The notes under the pieces were generated by a model. It was not told the DNA's origin. It saw only the letters and a program-made list of their open reading frames with translations, and did no database searches. From Paenibacillus herberti (GTDB lineage Bacteria > Bacillota > Bacilli > Paenibacillales > Paenibacillaceae), in contig NZ_NMUQ01000001.1 of the NCBI RefSeq assembly GCF_002233675.1, positions 1,439,212 through 1,503,211 of the forward strand: a stretch of DNA of 64,000 nucleotides, written 5' to 3'. Within the stretch, counting starts at the first letter, position 1. Each line of letters opens with the position of its first letter. The position numbers were made by a program, and so were the translations under genes. Shown one piece after another: positions 37,358 to 46,775 of the stretch.

Positions 37358-37605
37358 TTACAAAAGTATTTAAGCCATTCTGGAGCTACGATGTGCAGAA
37401 AACCGAAGAGTGGCTCTCATCAATGGCAGAAAAGGGTCATGAATTAGTGAAAATAAACCGAGGAACACGGAAATTTTATTTTCAGCAAGGCGAGTCTAGA
37501 AAAAGAACATATAGGATCGGGTTCGATAAAAATCAGACCAATTCGCTGTCTAAATCTTTATTAGAAGGTGGATGGGTTAAGCTTTTGCAGAGTGGTAACT
37601 GGTAA
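37354..37605 (+). CDS. DUF2812 domain protein, short form
   Basis: 83 aa. MITKVFKPFWSYDVQKTEEWLSSMAEKGHELVKINRGTRKFYFQQGESRKRTYRIGFDKN is a DUF2812 domain, which is normally followed by more than one membrane helix. Here the protein stops directly after the domain (LLQSGNW), and the following sequence shows no continuing homology in any frame. It is probably truncated, although a stand-alone domain could still partner the PadR regulator with which it is translationally coupled. Function of DUF2812 is unknown. Confidence 0.7.
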   Translation: MITKVFKPFWSYDVQKTEEWLSSMAEKGHELVKINRGTRKFYFQQGESRKRTYRIGFDKNQTNSLSKSLLEGGWVKLLQSGNW

Positions 37606-37667
37606 CCTAAGATGATCCTAAGTTCCCGACCAAGGAAGTTGCAGAGAATGTGAAGACTGATGGCCGG

Positions 37668-38095
37668 ATGATTCTGAAGACTTATGCGCGACTGTTCGTT
37701 CCATGGATGATGCACTGCCCACTCTTGAAATGCTAGTCGGCCGACCCGCTGATCTGCGCTTCTGGTCTGATGACCCAAAGATGCTTTCCACGATCATCGG
37801 CGACCCTTCCGATCTGCAGATAGGCTCGCTGGAGGTGGAACAAGCTGCTATTGGCGACTTCCTTGTTATCGCCGGTGAGGACGACGCCCTTAATTGGGCT
37901 CGAAAAGCCACTGGACCAGTGGTCGTCACCGATCTCCGCAGGATCACAGAGCAACTAATCAGTGTGGGCGCAACTATGGTGGTGCCATACACGGAGTGCG
38001 AAACCGGTGCGTTCAACAATATTCGGCATCCTGACGGTAGTCTTGTCGAGTATGTGCAGTGGAAACCTGAGCTCGTCACCCGGATCATTGGTTAG
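37668..38095 (+). pseudogene. Frameshifted VOC-family protein
   Basis: The likely N-terminus MILKTYARLFV is encoded from 37668 in one frame, and the rest (SMDDALPTLEMLVGRPADLRF ... FNNIRHPDGSLVEYVQWKPELV) continues from about 37700 in another, so one base has been gained or lost near 37700. The joined protein has the two-half VOC fold with the closing HPDGxxxEYVQW strand. As read it would start only at ATG 37703, without its first strand and without a ribosome binding site. Either a recent pseudogene or a sequencing error; the neighbouring truncated DUF2812 gene favours decay. Confidence 0.65.
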
Positions 38096-38457
38096 ACGAA
38101 TTAGATCCCGCGCCGTATTCGTCTGATGCGGGAGGGGAGGAAACTGCCGAAAGGCTAAGAGGTTACCTCTTAAAGTTCCAATATCATCAGCAGACATGCT
38201 ATTAATTGGTGTGCGATAATTCATCGGGAAAACTTTCGATATAGGTGGAGCCAAAATTACATAACATCAGGAGCATGGGGACCAACTGATCGCCTAGCCA
38301 CATTTCTTTATATGACTAGCTGATGGGCAGGAAGGTTTAATTTAATTCACGAATTAATAAAACGAAAAGTTGCTCGCGAAGTCGAAAGTAGGACGAGATT
38401 AGAACTCGCAAGAACAAGAAACTTATGGTTGCCGCAGCTACAAAGGAGAACGAAACA
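38096..38457. other. Gene-free stretch
   Basis: No supported gene. A minus-strand frame near 38225-38110 (MNYRTPINSMSADDIGTL) reads like protein but has no clear partner or ribosome binding site and runs into the VOC relic; it may be a remnant. Confidence 0.4.
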
Positions 38458-39087
38458 ATGAAAAAGTACATACTCTTCGATCATGATGGTGTTCTGGTTG
38501 ATACTGAATTCTGTTATTACAAAGCGGGAGAACGTGCTCTGGCTGACATTGGATTTACCCTGGATAAAGATCAATACCTCCGCGACATGACCCAGTCATT
38601 GGGCACTTGGACCCAAGCTAGGGCGGCACAGACCATCAGCAAGCAGCGTGAGGTCCGCAACGTCTATTATCAGGAATATTTAAGAACAGAAGCCATAGAG
38701 ATTGAAGGCGTAGTTGAAACTCTAGTCGAACTGTCAAAGTACGTCCGCATGGCCATCGTGATGACTGCAAAACGTGCTGATTTTCAACTTATTCATGAAA
38801 AGCGCCAGATTAAACAATTCATGGAATTCGTCCTTGTTCGCGAAGACTACGAGCGCACCAAACCGCACCCGGAACCATATTTGACCGGCCTAAAGCGCTT
38901 CGGAGCTACCAAAGAAGAGACGCTGGTTGTAGAGGATTCAAACAGAGGGTTACACTCAGCCGTTGCGGCTGGTATCGACTGTGCTATTGTCCATAACGAC
39001 TTCACAAAAACACATGACTTCACACAGGCCAGCTATCGAATTAAGACTCTAATTGAACTAAAGGACATTATTCTGAATGTAACCTGA
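38458..39087 (+). CDS. HAD-superfamily hydrolase
   Basis: 209 aa, beta-phosphoglucomutase-like subfamily I. Motif I is YILFDHDGVLVDTE (first Asp as nucleophile, second position His instead of the more usual Leu or Met), motif II is MAIVMTAKRADF with Thr, and motif III/IV is KPHPEPYLTGLKRFG ... LVVEDSNRGLHSAVAAG. The alpha-helical cap lies between motifs I and II. ATG 38458 follows AAAGGAGA. Probably a small sugar- or nucleotide-phosphate phosphatase; substrate not predictable. Confidence 0.88.
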   Translation: MKKYILFDHDGVLVDTEFCYYKAGERALADIGFTLDKDQYLRDMTQSLGTWTQARAAQTISKQREVRNVYYQEYLRTEAIEIEGVVETLVELSKYVRMAIVMTAKRADFQLIHEKRQIKQFMEFVLVREDYERTKPHPEPYLTGLKRFGATKEETLVVEDSNRGLHSAVAAGIDCAIVHNDFTKTHDFTQASYRIKTLIELKDIILNVT

Positions 39088-39284
39088 GTGAGCATTTGCC
39101 AGCGTGTGTCAATAAATCGAATGGGGTCATGATTGATTCATAATTGATGGTGATATTGTGTCAATATGCTATGAGCCAAAAAAAAGCCTGAAAGTTCATA
39201 ATAGCAGATATCAAAGCCGTTGAGCAGCATGAGTACTAGCTCACACATACATCTTCATCGCGGAGCAAATAGTCATGTTTAAGA

Positions 39285-39902
39285 TTATTTTTTTAAACCA
39301 GCAGCAAAGTAGGGACCATTAACCGTTAAGTTCGTTAAGATACGGGCCATTTCTTGAGGAGATTCTTTCCTGCCGCTTTCCAACCATTGTTGGATTACAC
39401 CTATTATAGCAGTTCCCATATATGCAGCTAAATATTGTCCTGGCACAAGGAAATTTTCTTCCTTTAGAAATGCGTTTGGATTATTTCCATAAAGTGTTTC
39501 CCACATAAATTGTTTCAGTCTTGTTTGAAATGATAAATCCCCTTTTGGACCTAACACCGCTTTCATAAATCCACTATTTATATTTAAATATTCAAATAAT
39601 GAAACTGCAAACGAAAATGGCGCCAAATTCTGGGAGTCAGTTTCAAGTGCGGCAATAACACTAGGGTAGTTTTGTTTTGTAATTTTGGACATATCTATCA
39701 TAATATCCTCTTCACATTTAATCATTAAATCATATTTGTCTTGATAGTGTGCATAAAATGTGCCTCTATTTATTTTCGCCATAGTTGTTATGTCTTTAAC
39801 CGTAATTGCTTCTAAACCTTTTTCATTTATTAATTCTACTAGTGCGTGTCGAATAGATTCTTTGGTCCGAATGACACGTAAATCAGGATTAATATTGCGC
39901 AT
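39285..39902 (-). CDS. TetR/AcrR-family regulator
   Basis: 205 aa. Residues 10-60 form the TetR helix-turn-helix (IRTKESIRHALVELINEKGLEAITVKDITTMAKINRGTFYAHYQDKYDLM). The C-terminal part has a TetR_C_7-like ligand domain that ends in a long helix. Divergent from the CocE/NonD hydrolase gene; a near-perfect dyad at 40016-40039 lies in the shared spacer. It probably represses itself and the hydrolase, released by an unknown ligand. Upstream AAAGGAGG on the minus strand supports the ATG at 39902. Confidence 0.9.
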   Translation of the reverse strand: MRNINPDLRVIRTKESIRHALVELINEKGLEAITVKDITTMAKINRGTFYAHYQDKYDLMIKCEEDIMIDMSKITKQNYPSVIAALETDSQNLAPFSFAVSLFEYLNINSGFMKAVLGPKGDLSFQTRLKQFMWETLYGNNPNAFLKEENFLVPGQYLAAYMGTAIIGVIQQWLESGRKESPQEMARILTNLTVNGPYFAAGLKK

Positions 39903-40216
39903 GCCAATTCCTCCTTTATTTTACCCAACACAATGATTAAAGATGTTCCGTAACCAACACATGTTCCATTTTTAATTATTGTACCGAACCTATTCCAATT
40001 TTATAATTTGAAGTGTAATAAACAACAGGTTGTTCATTATTATAACTAAATATTGAGGAGGGGTACAGCCAACATTTTAATAAAAATTTTACGCTAAGCT
40101 AAATTAGACATTAAATAAGCCAATTTTCACTCAAATTTGGAGATACTGTTTTAAGCTAAGCTAATGAATCTAATGGATCTGACAATCCATTTCTAAATGA
40201 AAGGAAGTAATTTAAA
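39903..40216. other. Divergent control region
   Basis: AT-rich spacer between the TetR gene and the hydrolase gene, with no coding sequence. It contains the dyad at 40016-40039 and two copies of CTAAGCTAA (near 40084 and 40157). Confidence 0.5.
40016..40039. promoter_or_regulatory. Candidate TetR operator
   Basis: TAATAAACAAC-AG-GTTGTTCATTA: 11-bp arms with one mismatch around a 2-bp centre, 114 bp before the divergent TetR start. Confidence 0.6.
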
Positions 40217-41911
40217 ATGAACAAATTTATGGGACGCCCTGATCTGAAACCAACACATCCCAATGACACTAAATCAGGTTTGAACAATATAGTTATGACT
40301 ACTGCGCATTATGGAAATCAAGAGATGATAATGGAAAAGGATGTTCCCATCAAAATGCGGGATGGAATCACGCTATACGTCAATGTATTCCGTCCTGATA
40401 AACCTGGAAAGTTTCCAGCAGTAATGAGTATGGATCCATATAATAAAGATGGCTTGCCTCCCTATGATATTTTTCGTCAAGTCTGGCCGACGTTAGGTAG
40501 TATCGTCACATCACTTTATACACCCTTTGAGTCACCTGATCCCGGTTTTTGGGTGCCAAACGACTATGTAATGGTAAAAATCGCAGCACGGGGGAGTTCA
40601 AATTCGGAGGGTGAACTGTATCCTTGGACGAAACAGGAAACGCAAGATTATCATGACGTCATCGAATGGGCCGGCGTTCAGGAATGGTGCGACGGAAATG
40701 TGGGATTAAACGGCGTGTCGTATCTGGCCATGACTCAGTGGCAGGTGGCCGCTACGAATCCTCCTCATCTGAAAGCGATCATCCCATGGGAAGGCACATC
40801 TGATCTTTACCGGGAATGGTACTTTCACGGCGGAATACCGGAAACAGTGTTCACATCATCTTTCGAGGATTTATTGAAAGGCCGATGGCCAAATAATAAA
40901 GTAGAAGGTATGGTTGAGGCGCAGAAAGAGCATCCGTTACTTGATGAGTATTGGGAAGAAAGACAGGTCAACTTGTCCGATATTAATGTACCAATGTTGG
41001 TATGCGCCAGCTGGTCAACTCATGGCTTGCATTCCCGCGGTACCTTTGAAGGTTTTAAACAGGCTTCATCCAAAGACAAGTGGCTGCTAGTCCACGGCCG
41101 CAAGGAGTGGGAAACCTACTATCTGCGTGAATCGCTGGAATTACAGAAGGAGTTCTTCGATTATTTCCTGAAAGGCATTGAGAATGATTGGATGGATACG
41201 CCTCGGGTACGTTATGAGGTCCGAGAGAAATTCTATAAGGGACATATTAGCAGTGCGAATGAATGGCCGATAGCTAGTACTCAATATACTGAACTTCATC
41301 TGAATGGTGAAGCGACTTCCCTGCAGCAGAACCCTGTTCAGAAAGAAATCAAACTTACCTATAATGCCGAGCCTGGTCAGACAGAAAACAATGATTTAAA
41401 GTTTACTTTTACAACTGACGAGAACATCGAGCTGACCGGAATTATGAAGCTCAAACTCTGGGTTTCCGCAGGTGACACGGATGATATGGATATTTTTGTC
41501 GGCATTAAGAAGTATGACAAACGTGGCAATGAAGTGTATCTACCTGATTTTAACCATATTGAAGACGGTCAGGTATCCAATGGATGGCTAAGGGTTTCCC
41601 ATAGAGAGCTGGATACGGAGAGATCTACTTCTTATCAACCGGTACTGAAGCACAAGAGATTATTGAAGCTTACTAAAGGTGAGATTGTGCCGGTAGAAAT
41701 TGAGATATTGCCTTCAAGCATTCTCTTAAATAGTGGAGAAAGTTTGGTGCTGATTATAAAAGGCAGTGAAATAATTAACGCAGAAAACTCAGTAGGTGGG
41801 TCAAGGGGGTATGGGCACACTGCTACAGTGAACAAAGGAACTCATTCGATTTATACAGGTGGGAAGTATGATTCATTCCTCTTGGTACCGGTGATTCCCA
41901 AGCAAATTTAG
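40217..41911 (+). CDS. CocE/NonD-family hydrolase (Xaa-Pro dipeptidyl-peptidase-like)
   Basis: 564 aa, alpha/beta hydrolase of the S15/CocE family. The N-terminal part has MRDGITLYVNVFRPDKPGKFPAVMSMDPYNK; the nucleophile Ser is in the elbow GNVGLNGVSYLAMTQW; the C-terminal jelly roll (LTGIMKLKLWVSAGDTDDMDIFVGIKKYD ... NGWLRVSHREL) is the X-Pro dipeptidyl-peptidase C domain. Members hydrolyse acyl esters or dipeptide-like bonds. No signal peptide. ATG 40217 follows AAAGGAAG. Probably controlled by the divergent TetR protein. Confidence 0.9.
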   Translation: MNKFMGRPDLKPTHPNDTKSGLNNIVMTTAHYGNQEMIMEKDVPIKMRDGITLYVNVFRPDKPGKFPAVMSMDPYNKDGLPPYDIFRQVWPTLGSIVTSLYTPFESPDPGFWVPNDYVMVKIAARGSSNSEGELYPWTKQETQDYHDVIEWAGVQEWCDGNVGLNGVSYLAMTQWQVAATNPPHLKAIIPWEGTSDLYREWYFHGGIPETVFTSSFEDLLKGRWPNNKVEGMVEAQKEHPLLDEYWEERQVNLSDINVPMLVCASWSTHGLHSRGTFEGFKQASSKDKWLLVHGRKEWETYYLRESLELQKEFFDYFLKGIENDWMDTPRVRYEVREKFYKGHISSANEWPIASTQYTELHLNGEATSLQQNPVQKEIKLTYNAEPGQTENNDLKFTFTTDENIELTGIMKLKLWVSAGDTDDMDIFVGIKKYDKRGNEVYLPDFNHIEDGQVSNGWLRVSHRELDTERSTSYQPVLKHKRLLKLTKGEIVPVEIEILPSSILLNSGESLVLIIKGSEIINAENSVGGSRGYGHTATVNKGTHSIYTGGKYDSFLLVPVIPKQI

Positions 41912-42248
41912 TATTATTTTCGTAAAAATGTAGGGGGGGTTCTTAGGTCCAAAATGTTTCCATTGGAAAACATTTTGGACCTAATCTTATAATGCAATGA
42001 GAGCTTGTGGAGTTGTTAATCCAATATTAGTTTGACACCACTTTTACCCATAATAACTTTAACTGAAAAGGCTGAATCTAATTTTATAAATGGTCCTACA
42101 ATACCAAACAGCTATTTTTGGTTGAGATTAGTAGTCCTATCTTGTGTTCAAAAAACTAACATTTGTCCATATTTCTGCAAATTTTGTGTATAATCCCTTC
42201 ACGTTCATCAGGACTATAATTTGATCAACAGGAGGGATCAGCGAAATC
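41912..42248. other. Intergenic region with terminator
   Basis: Contains the hairpin at 41944-41983 and the leader of the GH116 gene (GGAGGG at about 42231). No gene seen. Confidence 0.5.
41944..41983. terminator. 16-bp perfect hairpin terminator
   Basis: TAGGTCCAAAATGTTT (41944-41959) pairs fully with AAACATTTTGGACCTA (41968-41983). It follows the CocE/NonD gene and lacks a strong T-run. Confidence 0.65.
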
Positions 42249-44894
42249 ATGGAAACGATTATAAACAAGAAAATGCAGCGAAATGGAATGGCTCTAGGTG
42301 GGATTGGTTCAGGGACGGTAGAAATCAATCAAAATGGCGTGCTGAAGGATTGGCATATTTTTAACCTGGGGCAATGGGCATCGCGAGAAGCTAAAAAATA
42401 CAAGCTGGAAAACCTGTACGATTACGATACAAATGTAATGCCTTTTTATATCCGCACCAAACAAGGAACGGATATGCCGAAATTCAGAAAACTGTCCCAT
42501 GACTTGGATGGCGGAGAGTTTCGGTCGATGATGTATTCCTGGCACAAAGAAGTCAAAGAAATACACTATGAGGCGTCTTTTCCAATCAGTGAGCTTAATT
42601 ACTTGGATGAAAGTCTTCCCGTTAAAATTCGTTCGGAGTTCACTTCTCCTTTTGTACCTTTAGATTCTCGTGTAAGCGGAACTCCAGGGTTCTATGCGAC
42701 TTTTTCGATTGAAAACACCAGCGACGAGAATGTCGAAGTATCCCTGCTCGGAAAACTGAAAAACCCGATTAATAGAGGGTTGAGTAACCGGGAGCTGAAA
42801 AATCGCCTTCACAAAAGCGATGATCGTGTTTCCGTTACAATGAGCAGCGATTCGAACGACTCTCACCAACAAAACGGGAGTATTAGCTTTTCCGTCGGCG
42901 GTGGAGATAACAGTTATATTCAAGGTGATTTCTCCAGCTACTTTGCTAATTTTGTGTTAGAGGGCGAATTTGGCGTTACGGAGCAATCGTATCTGTTTGA
43001 CTTTAGAGAGACGGGCAGGCTGCCGAACTTAGGGACGGAGACCTTTCCTGGACATATCGCCCAGATAACCGATGACGAGCTGCAGCAATTAAACGATCTG
43101 CAGATTAACGAGCTGATGTCACAAATTCTTGAAATAGCTAGCTCAAATCCTCCATATCAACGCATTCTTGAGATCGATCAAGCGCTGTTGGCGGATAGAG
43201 CCGGGAAAATAAAATTTATACGCGTCATCAGAGAACAAATGAATAGCATCCTTAAAGATGCCGAAGGGCATGAGGCTTGGGGAGATGCCGCGCTTTGTTC
43301 CAGTGTTACGTTAAAACCGGGAGAGAAAAAGGATATTCAGTTTATCGTTTCTTGGTATTTCCCGAATCACTTTAGCGATCAAGGCGGCTTTGTTGGGCAT
43401 ATGTATACGAATTGGTTCAAGGATGCCAAAGAAGTGAATGACTATCTGAGCGCCAATTCGAACGATATTTTAAATAAGGTGAAAAGGTTCGCGAACGAGG
43501 TAGTCGCTTCTGACACTCATCCTTCTTTCGTGAACAATTGGACGAATCAATTAAATACCGTAATTAAAAGCTCTTGGTGGTCTAAACAAGGGGATTTTTC
43601 CATTTGGGAAGGTTATGGAAGCTGCGGATTTCATACGATGGATATTACGTATCAGGGATCGTTTAATCTGTTGGCGTTATTTCCGGATCTGCAGCTAGGG
43701 CAGATGGAGCTAGGGGCAAAGTTTCAAAGAGAAGACGGAAGAGTGCATCATTTCTTTACTCCCGATTTTTGTTCCGTAGATAACGGGTTTGATCGCGTGG
43801 ACATGAATCCGCAATACGTCTTGCTCGTTTGCCGCGATTATCTTTGGACCGGCAATATCGACTATGTGAGAAGGCTTTGGGATTCCATCGTACTGGCTAT
43901 GGACAGCATTGAAAAAATAGACCAGGACGGAGATTGTTTGCCGGATACGGAGACCGCAAGCAATACGTATGATGCGTGGCAATTCAAAGGAACGCCGTCT
44001 TATATAAGCAGCTTGTGGTTGGCGGCTTTGCTTGCGGCCTCCCGCTTGGCAGAAGACCTTGGAGAAGAGCAGCTTAAAATCAAATGGCAGAACATGCTGG
44101 AAATTGGCAAAAAGAATTTTGAACAGAAGTTATGGAATGACGAGTATTTTAGCTTGTGGGTGGATGGCGAAGTAAGAGATGAGTGCTGCATGGCGGATCA
44201 AATTGATGGACAGTGGTTTGCGCAGCTGATCGGATTAGGCAATTTCATCCCGGAAGAGCTGACACAAAAAGCGCTGAAAGCTGTATTTAATCATAATTAC
44301 CACACGGAGACGGGACTCATCAATGCGGTATACCCGAAGCATGCCAAACCAACGTTATATACCCATCGCAATGTTCAGGCAGAGGCCAATTGGTCTGGTA
44401 TTGAGTTCGCTTTTGTATCGGCATTAATGGAGTATGGACATGTTAATGAGGCGATTGAGTTATCCCATAACGTGGATCAAAGGTATATTCATGCGGGAAG
44501 AATATTTAATCATGAAGAATGCGGCGATCATTACTACCGGGCCATGGCGGGATGGTCGATTCTATTATCTGCTTCGGGCTTTAAATTGGATGTTCCAAAA
44601 AGCACGGTTACGTTTGTTCCTCCGGTGGAGAGCATTCAAGCTCCTTGGTTTGCGCCTTCCGGGTATGGCCGCTTCATTAAGAAGTCGGATACTTTTGAGC
44701 TCCAGTGTACGGTCGGCGAAATAAGCTTTCAAACACTCGTTCTGAATATCAAGTCAATTGAACAAATACAGGTCAATGGCGAGAATTTGAGTTTCAAATT
44801 TATTGAAAATGCAGACCGCACAATCATAAAATTTGATGGAATCATCTCGCTTAAACCCGATATGAAATTAGTCGCGTTCCGGGAAGCTCAATAA
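42249..44894 (+). CDS. GH116-like glycoside hydrolase (non-lysosomal glucosylceramidase type)
   Basis: 881 aa. It begins NGMALGGIGSGTVEINQNG, typical of GH116 N-terminal domains, and the C-terminal (alpha/alpha)6 barrel has DGDCLPDTETASNTYDAWQFKGTPSYISSLWLAALLAASRLAED, where Asp575 in NTYD fits the acid/base. The nucleophile region is WEGYGSCGFHTMDITYQGSF, which differs from the human GBA2 consensus and points to a divergent subfamily. No signal peptide, so cytoplasmic. GH116 enzymes act on beta-glucosides, beta-xylosides or glucosylceramide. ATG 42249 follows GGAGGG. The convergent AraC regulator is a plausible controller. Confidence 0.85.
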   Translation: METIINKKMQRNGMALGGIGSGTVEINQNGVLKDWHIFNLGQWASREAKKYKLENLYDYDTNVMPFYIRTKQGTDMPKFRKLSHDLDGGEFRSMMYSWHKEVKEIHYEASFPISELNYLDESLPVKIRSEFTSPFVPLDSRVSGTPGFYATFSIENTSDENVEVSLLGKLKNPINRGLSNRELKNRLHKSDDRVSVTMSSDSNDSHQQNGSISFSVGGGDNSYIQGDFSSYFANFVLEGEFGVTEQSYLFDFRETGRLPNLGTETFPGHIAQITDDELQQLNDLQINELMSQILEIASSNPPYQRILEIDQALLADRAGKIKFIRVIREQMNSILKDAEGHEAWGDAALCSSVTLKPGEKKDIQFIVSWYFPNHFSDQGGFVGHMYTNWFKDAKEVNDYLSANSNDILNKVKRFANEVVASDTHPSFVNNWTNQLNTVIKSSWWSKQGDFSIWEGYGSCGFHTMDITYQGSFNLLALFPDLQLGQMELGAKFQREDGRVHHFFTPDFCSVDNGFDRVDMNPQYVLLVCRDYLWTGNIDYVRRLWDSIVLAMDSIEKIDQDGDCLPDTETASNTYDAWQFKGTPSYISSLWLAALLAASRLAEDLGEEQLKIKWQNMLEIGKKNFEQKLWNDEYFSLWVDGEVRDECCMADQIDGQWFAQLIGLGNFIPEELTQKALKAVFNHNYHTETGLINAVYPKHAKPTLYTHRNVQAEANWSGIEFAFVSALMEYGHVNEAIELSHNVDQRYIHAGRIFNHEECGDHYYRAMAGWSILLSASGFKLDVPKSTVTFVPPVESIQAPWFAPSGYGRFIKKSDTFELQCTVGEISFQTLVLNIKSIEQIQVNGENLSFKFIENADRTIIKFDGIISLKPDMKLVAFREAQ

Positions 44895-44908
44895 ATAATC
44901 ATTGTAAA

Positions 44909-44946
44909 AACAAGGTATTACCGCTTTCAAAGGGTATTACCTTGTT
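44909..44946. terminator. Shared terminator of convergent GH116 and AraC genes
   Basis: AACAAGGTA (44909-44917) pairs with TACCTTGTT (44938-44946) and is followed by TT. The loop repeats GGTATTACC. It overlaps the end of the AraC coding sequence. Confidence 0.7.
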
Positions 44947-45809
44947 TTGTCTACTAGGGAGTTGTCTTCTTGCTTCCATAGCTCCTGACTTTTATATACT
45001 TGCGGAGAATGAAATCTTAGTTTTTTAAAAATTTTGGAGAAATATAACGGATCGTTGAAGCCAGTGGAGCGGGCAATCTCAGAAATATTCAGATCGGAGT
45101 GTTTCATCAGCTCACAGGCTCGAGAGATTCTAATATTCATTAAGTATTGCTTGGGAGAAACCTTCATATGCTTTTTAAAAATAGAACAAAAATAGCTGCG
45201 ATTAAACCCCAAGCGGTCGGCAAGCTCGGATATTTTAAAATCGTGCATATATTGATGCTGAATATATTGCACAGCTTGCAGCACATGTATATTTTCTTTG
45301 CTTAAATTCGTGCTATTTTTATTATTTTTATTGTATTGCTCTGTTAATAGAGAAAAGAAAATATACAATAATCCTAAGCTTTTAATATACGGTACGGAAT
45401 AATTGCTGGATGATTGAATGATAGCTGACATATTATCGATTAGAAGGCCGTCATCATCGAAATGAAACAAGCGATTCTCATCGTTCAAGCCGCAATGCTC
45501 TAGATATTGTATAGTATTCAGCCCATGGAAGCCTACCCAGTAGCAATGCCACGGGTCGTCTTCCTCAACTCCGTAGTATACGGCTTCTCCTGGATAAATA
45601 ACAAAACCGTCTCCTTTGCTCACTTCGTAGGTTCGGTTCTTCGTTATAAACTTCCCTTTGCCGCTATCGATGTAATGGATCAGATAATAATCTCTTGCAG
45701 CCGGCCCAACATGATAGTTAGGGCGGTACTGCTCTGCACCGCATTCGTATAAGGCCAGATCGACATTGCTTCTGTCATCTGTTTTGCGGGAAGTGAATGA
45801 GTAATTCAT
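44937..45809 (-). CDS. AraC-family regulator with cupin sensor
   Basis: 290 aa. Residues 10-110 are an AraC_binding cupin (YRPNYHVGPAARDYYLIHYIDSGKGKFITKNRTYEVSKGDGFVIYPGEAVYYG). The last 100 residues form the two helix-turn-helices (FKISELADRLGFNRSYFCSIFKKHMKVSPKQYLMNIRI and LNISEIARSTGFNDPLYFSKIFKKLRFHSPQVYK). Sugar-responsive activators of catabolic genes have this layout. ATG 45809 follows GGAGG. Convergent with the GH116 gene, whose expression it may control. Confidence 0.9.
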   Translation of the reverse strand: MNYSFTSRKTDDRSNVDLALYECGAEQYRPNYHVGPAARDYYLIHYIDSGKGKFITKNRTYEVSKGDGFVIYPGEAVYYGVEEDDPWHCYWVGFHGLNTIQYLEHCGLNDENRLFHFDDDGLLIDNMSAIIQSSSNYSVPYIKSLGLLYIFFSLLTEQYNKNNKNSTNLSKENIHVLQAVQYIQHQYMHDFKISELADRLGFNRSYFCSIFKKHMKVSPKQYLMNIRISRACELMKHSDLNISEIARSTGFNDPLYFSKIFKKLRFHSPQVYKSQELWKQEDNSLVDKTR

Positions 45810-45942
45810 CGGGAAACCTCCAATTATTTATACATATAAATTAGTCTTAACTACAGTAATAATTTTAAGATGAGAGTTGAACTAAACTCAGCACTCAATC
45901 AAATACTTATTCTGCTACCCGAGAGTAAAGTAATGCAAAAAA

Positions 45943-46091
45943 TTGAGCAATCAGATTAACCGTGACCTAGAACGTGTTAGACAGCGTTATATGCAGTCCA
46001 CAAAGGCCGAACTGGTGGAGCATCTGATAAACAATATGTTGCTCAGCAGAATCAGATTTGGCTAAAAAATGAGTTCGAGAAATTTCAATGA
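45943..46091 (+). pseudogene. Frameshifted remnant of a small unknown protein
   Basis: One frame reads NQINRDLERVRQRYMQSTKAELVEHLINN and stops at 46065; the overlapping frame reads KQYVAQQNQIWLKNEFEKFQ and stops at 46091, just before a terminator. The two pieces look like one helical protein split by a frameshift near 46035. The family is not recognised. Confidence 0.4.
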
Positions 46092-46097
46092 AACGCG

Positions 46098-46132
46098 AAG
46101 GAGCCTCCACACAAGTTGGGGCTCCTTTGTTT
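46098..46132 (+). terminator. Rho-independent terminator
   Basis: AAGGAGCC (46098-46105) pairs with GGCTCCTT (46120-46127), then TGTTTATTT. Confidence 0.75.
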
Positions 46133-46259
46133 ATTTAGAACTCACCTGACTAAATTCGTCACGTAGAACCACATTTGGAACAAAACGAACATAGATAAGT
46201 TCTCCAGCAAAATTTAAAGGCATATTACATTATCAATTGTTTTTTAATTTGTATTATGC

Positions 46260-46775
46260 TCATTTTGTTCGCTCTACAGAATACAGAAAAAATTCCATAT
46301 CTATATTCCTAAAATTCTTAGTATCTTTATCAATAATATTCATACCGTTTCGAACAGCAACTTTTTGAGAGGCTATATTTGTATCCCTAATAATAGAATA
46401 AACCCTATTTGCATTAAGAACTGAGAAAGCGTATTCCTTGCAAGCAATTGCCGCTTCTGTTGCGTAACCTTTGTGCCAATACGCTTTTTGAAACAAAAAT
46501 CCTATTTCCAAAATTTCTTTTTCTCTCCAGCCTTGCATTGTCAAGCCACATTGACCAATCATTTCGTTTGTTTCTTTTAATACAACAGCCCAAAGTCCAA
46601 AACCATACTCATCATATCTTTTAAGATGTCTGTTAAGCCAATTTTGTGCTTCTTCTAAGTTGAATGCACTTTCATAAGCAGCACGCATTACTTCCTCATC
46701 ACACAATATTCCGCACAATGCATCATAATCGGACTGCACCATTTCTCTAATTATAAGACGTTTTGTTTCTATCAA
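46260..46775 (-). CDS. GNAT-family N-acetyltransferase
   Basis: 171 aa. It starts MIETKRLIIREMVQSDYDALCGIL and contains GLWAVVLKETNEMIGQCGLTMQGWREKEILEIGFLFQKAYWHKGYATEAAIACKEYAF, the acetyl-CoA-binding part of RimJ/RimL-like acetyltransferases (Q/R-x-x-G-x-A replaced by HKGYAT), then NRVYSIIRDTNIASQKVAVRNGM. The start is TTG 46775 behind AGGTGGGAG, and this TTG overlaps the TGA stop of the truncated merR gene. Probably acetylates a small amine or an N-terminus. Confidence 0.88.
   Translation of the reverse strand: MIETKRLIIREMVQSDYDALCGILCDEEVMRAAYESAFNLEEAQNWLNRHLKRYDEYGFGLWAVVLKETNEMIGQCGLTMQGWREKEILEIGFLFQKAYWHKGYATEAAIACKEYAFSVLNANRVYSIIRDTNIASQKVAVRNGMNIIDKDTKNFRNIDMEFFLYSVERTK

Larger units (their letters stand above)
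45810..46259. other. Intergenic region with a gene remnant and terminator
   Basis: Between the AraC and GNAT genes. It holds the upstream region of the AraC gene, a short coding remnant (45943-46091) and a terminator (46098-46132). Confidence 0.5.

Noticed and set aside
40050-40110. Strong GAGGAGGGG ribosome-binding-like sequence without a gene
   Set aside because: The only frame behind it (from an ATT) gives about eight residues; there is no support for a leader peptide.
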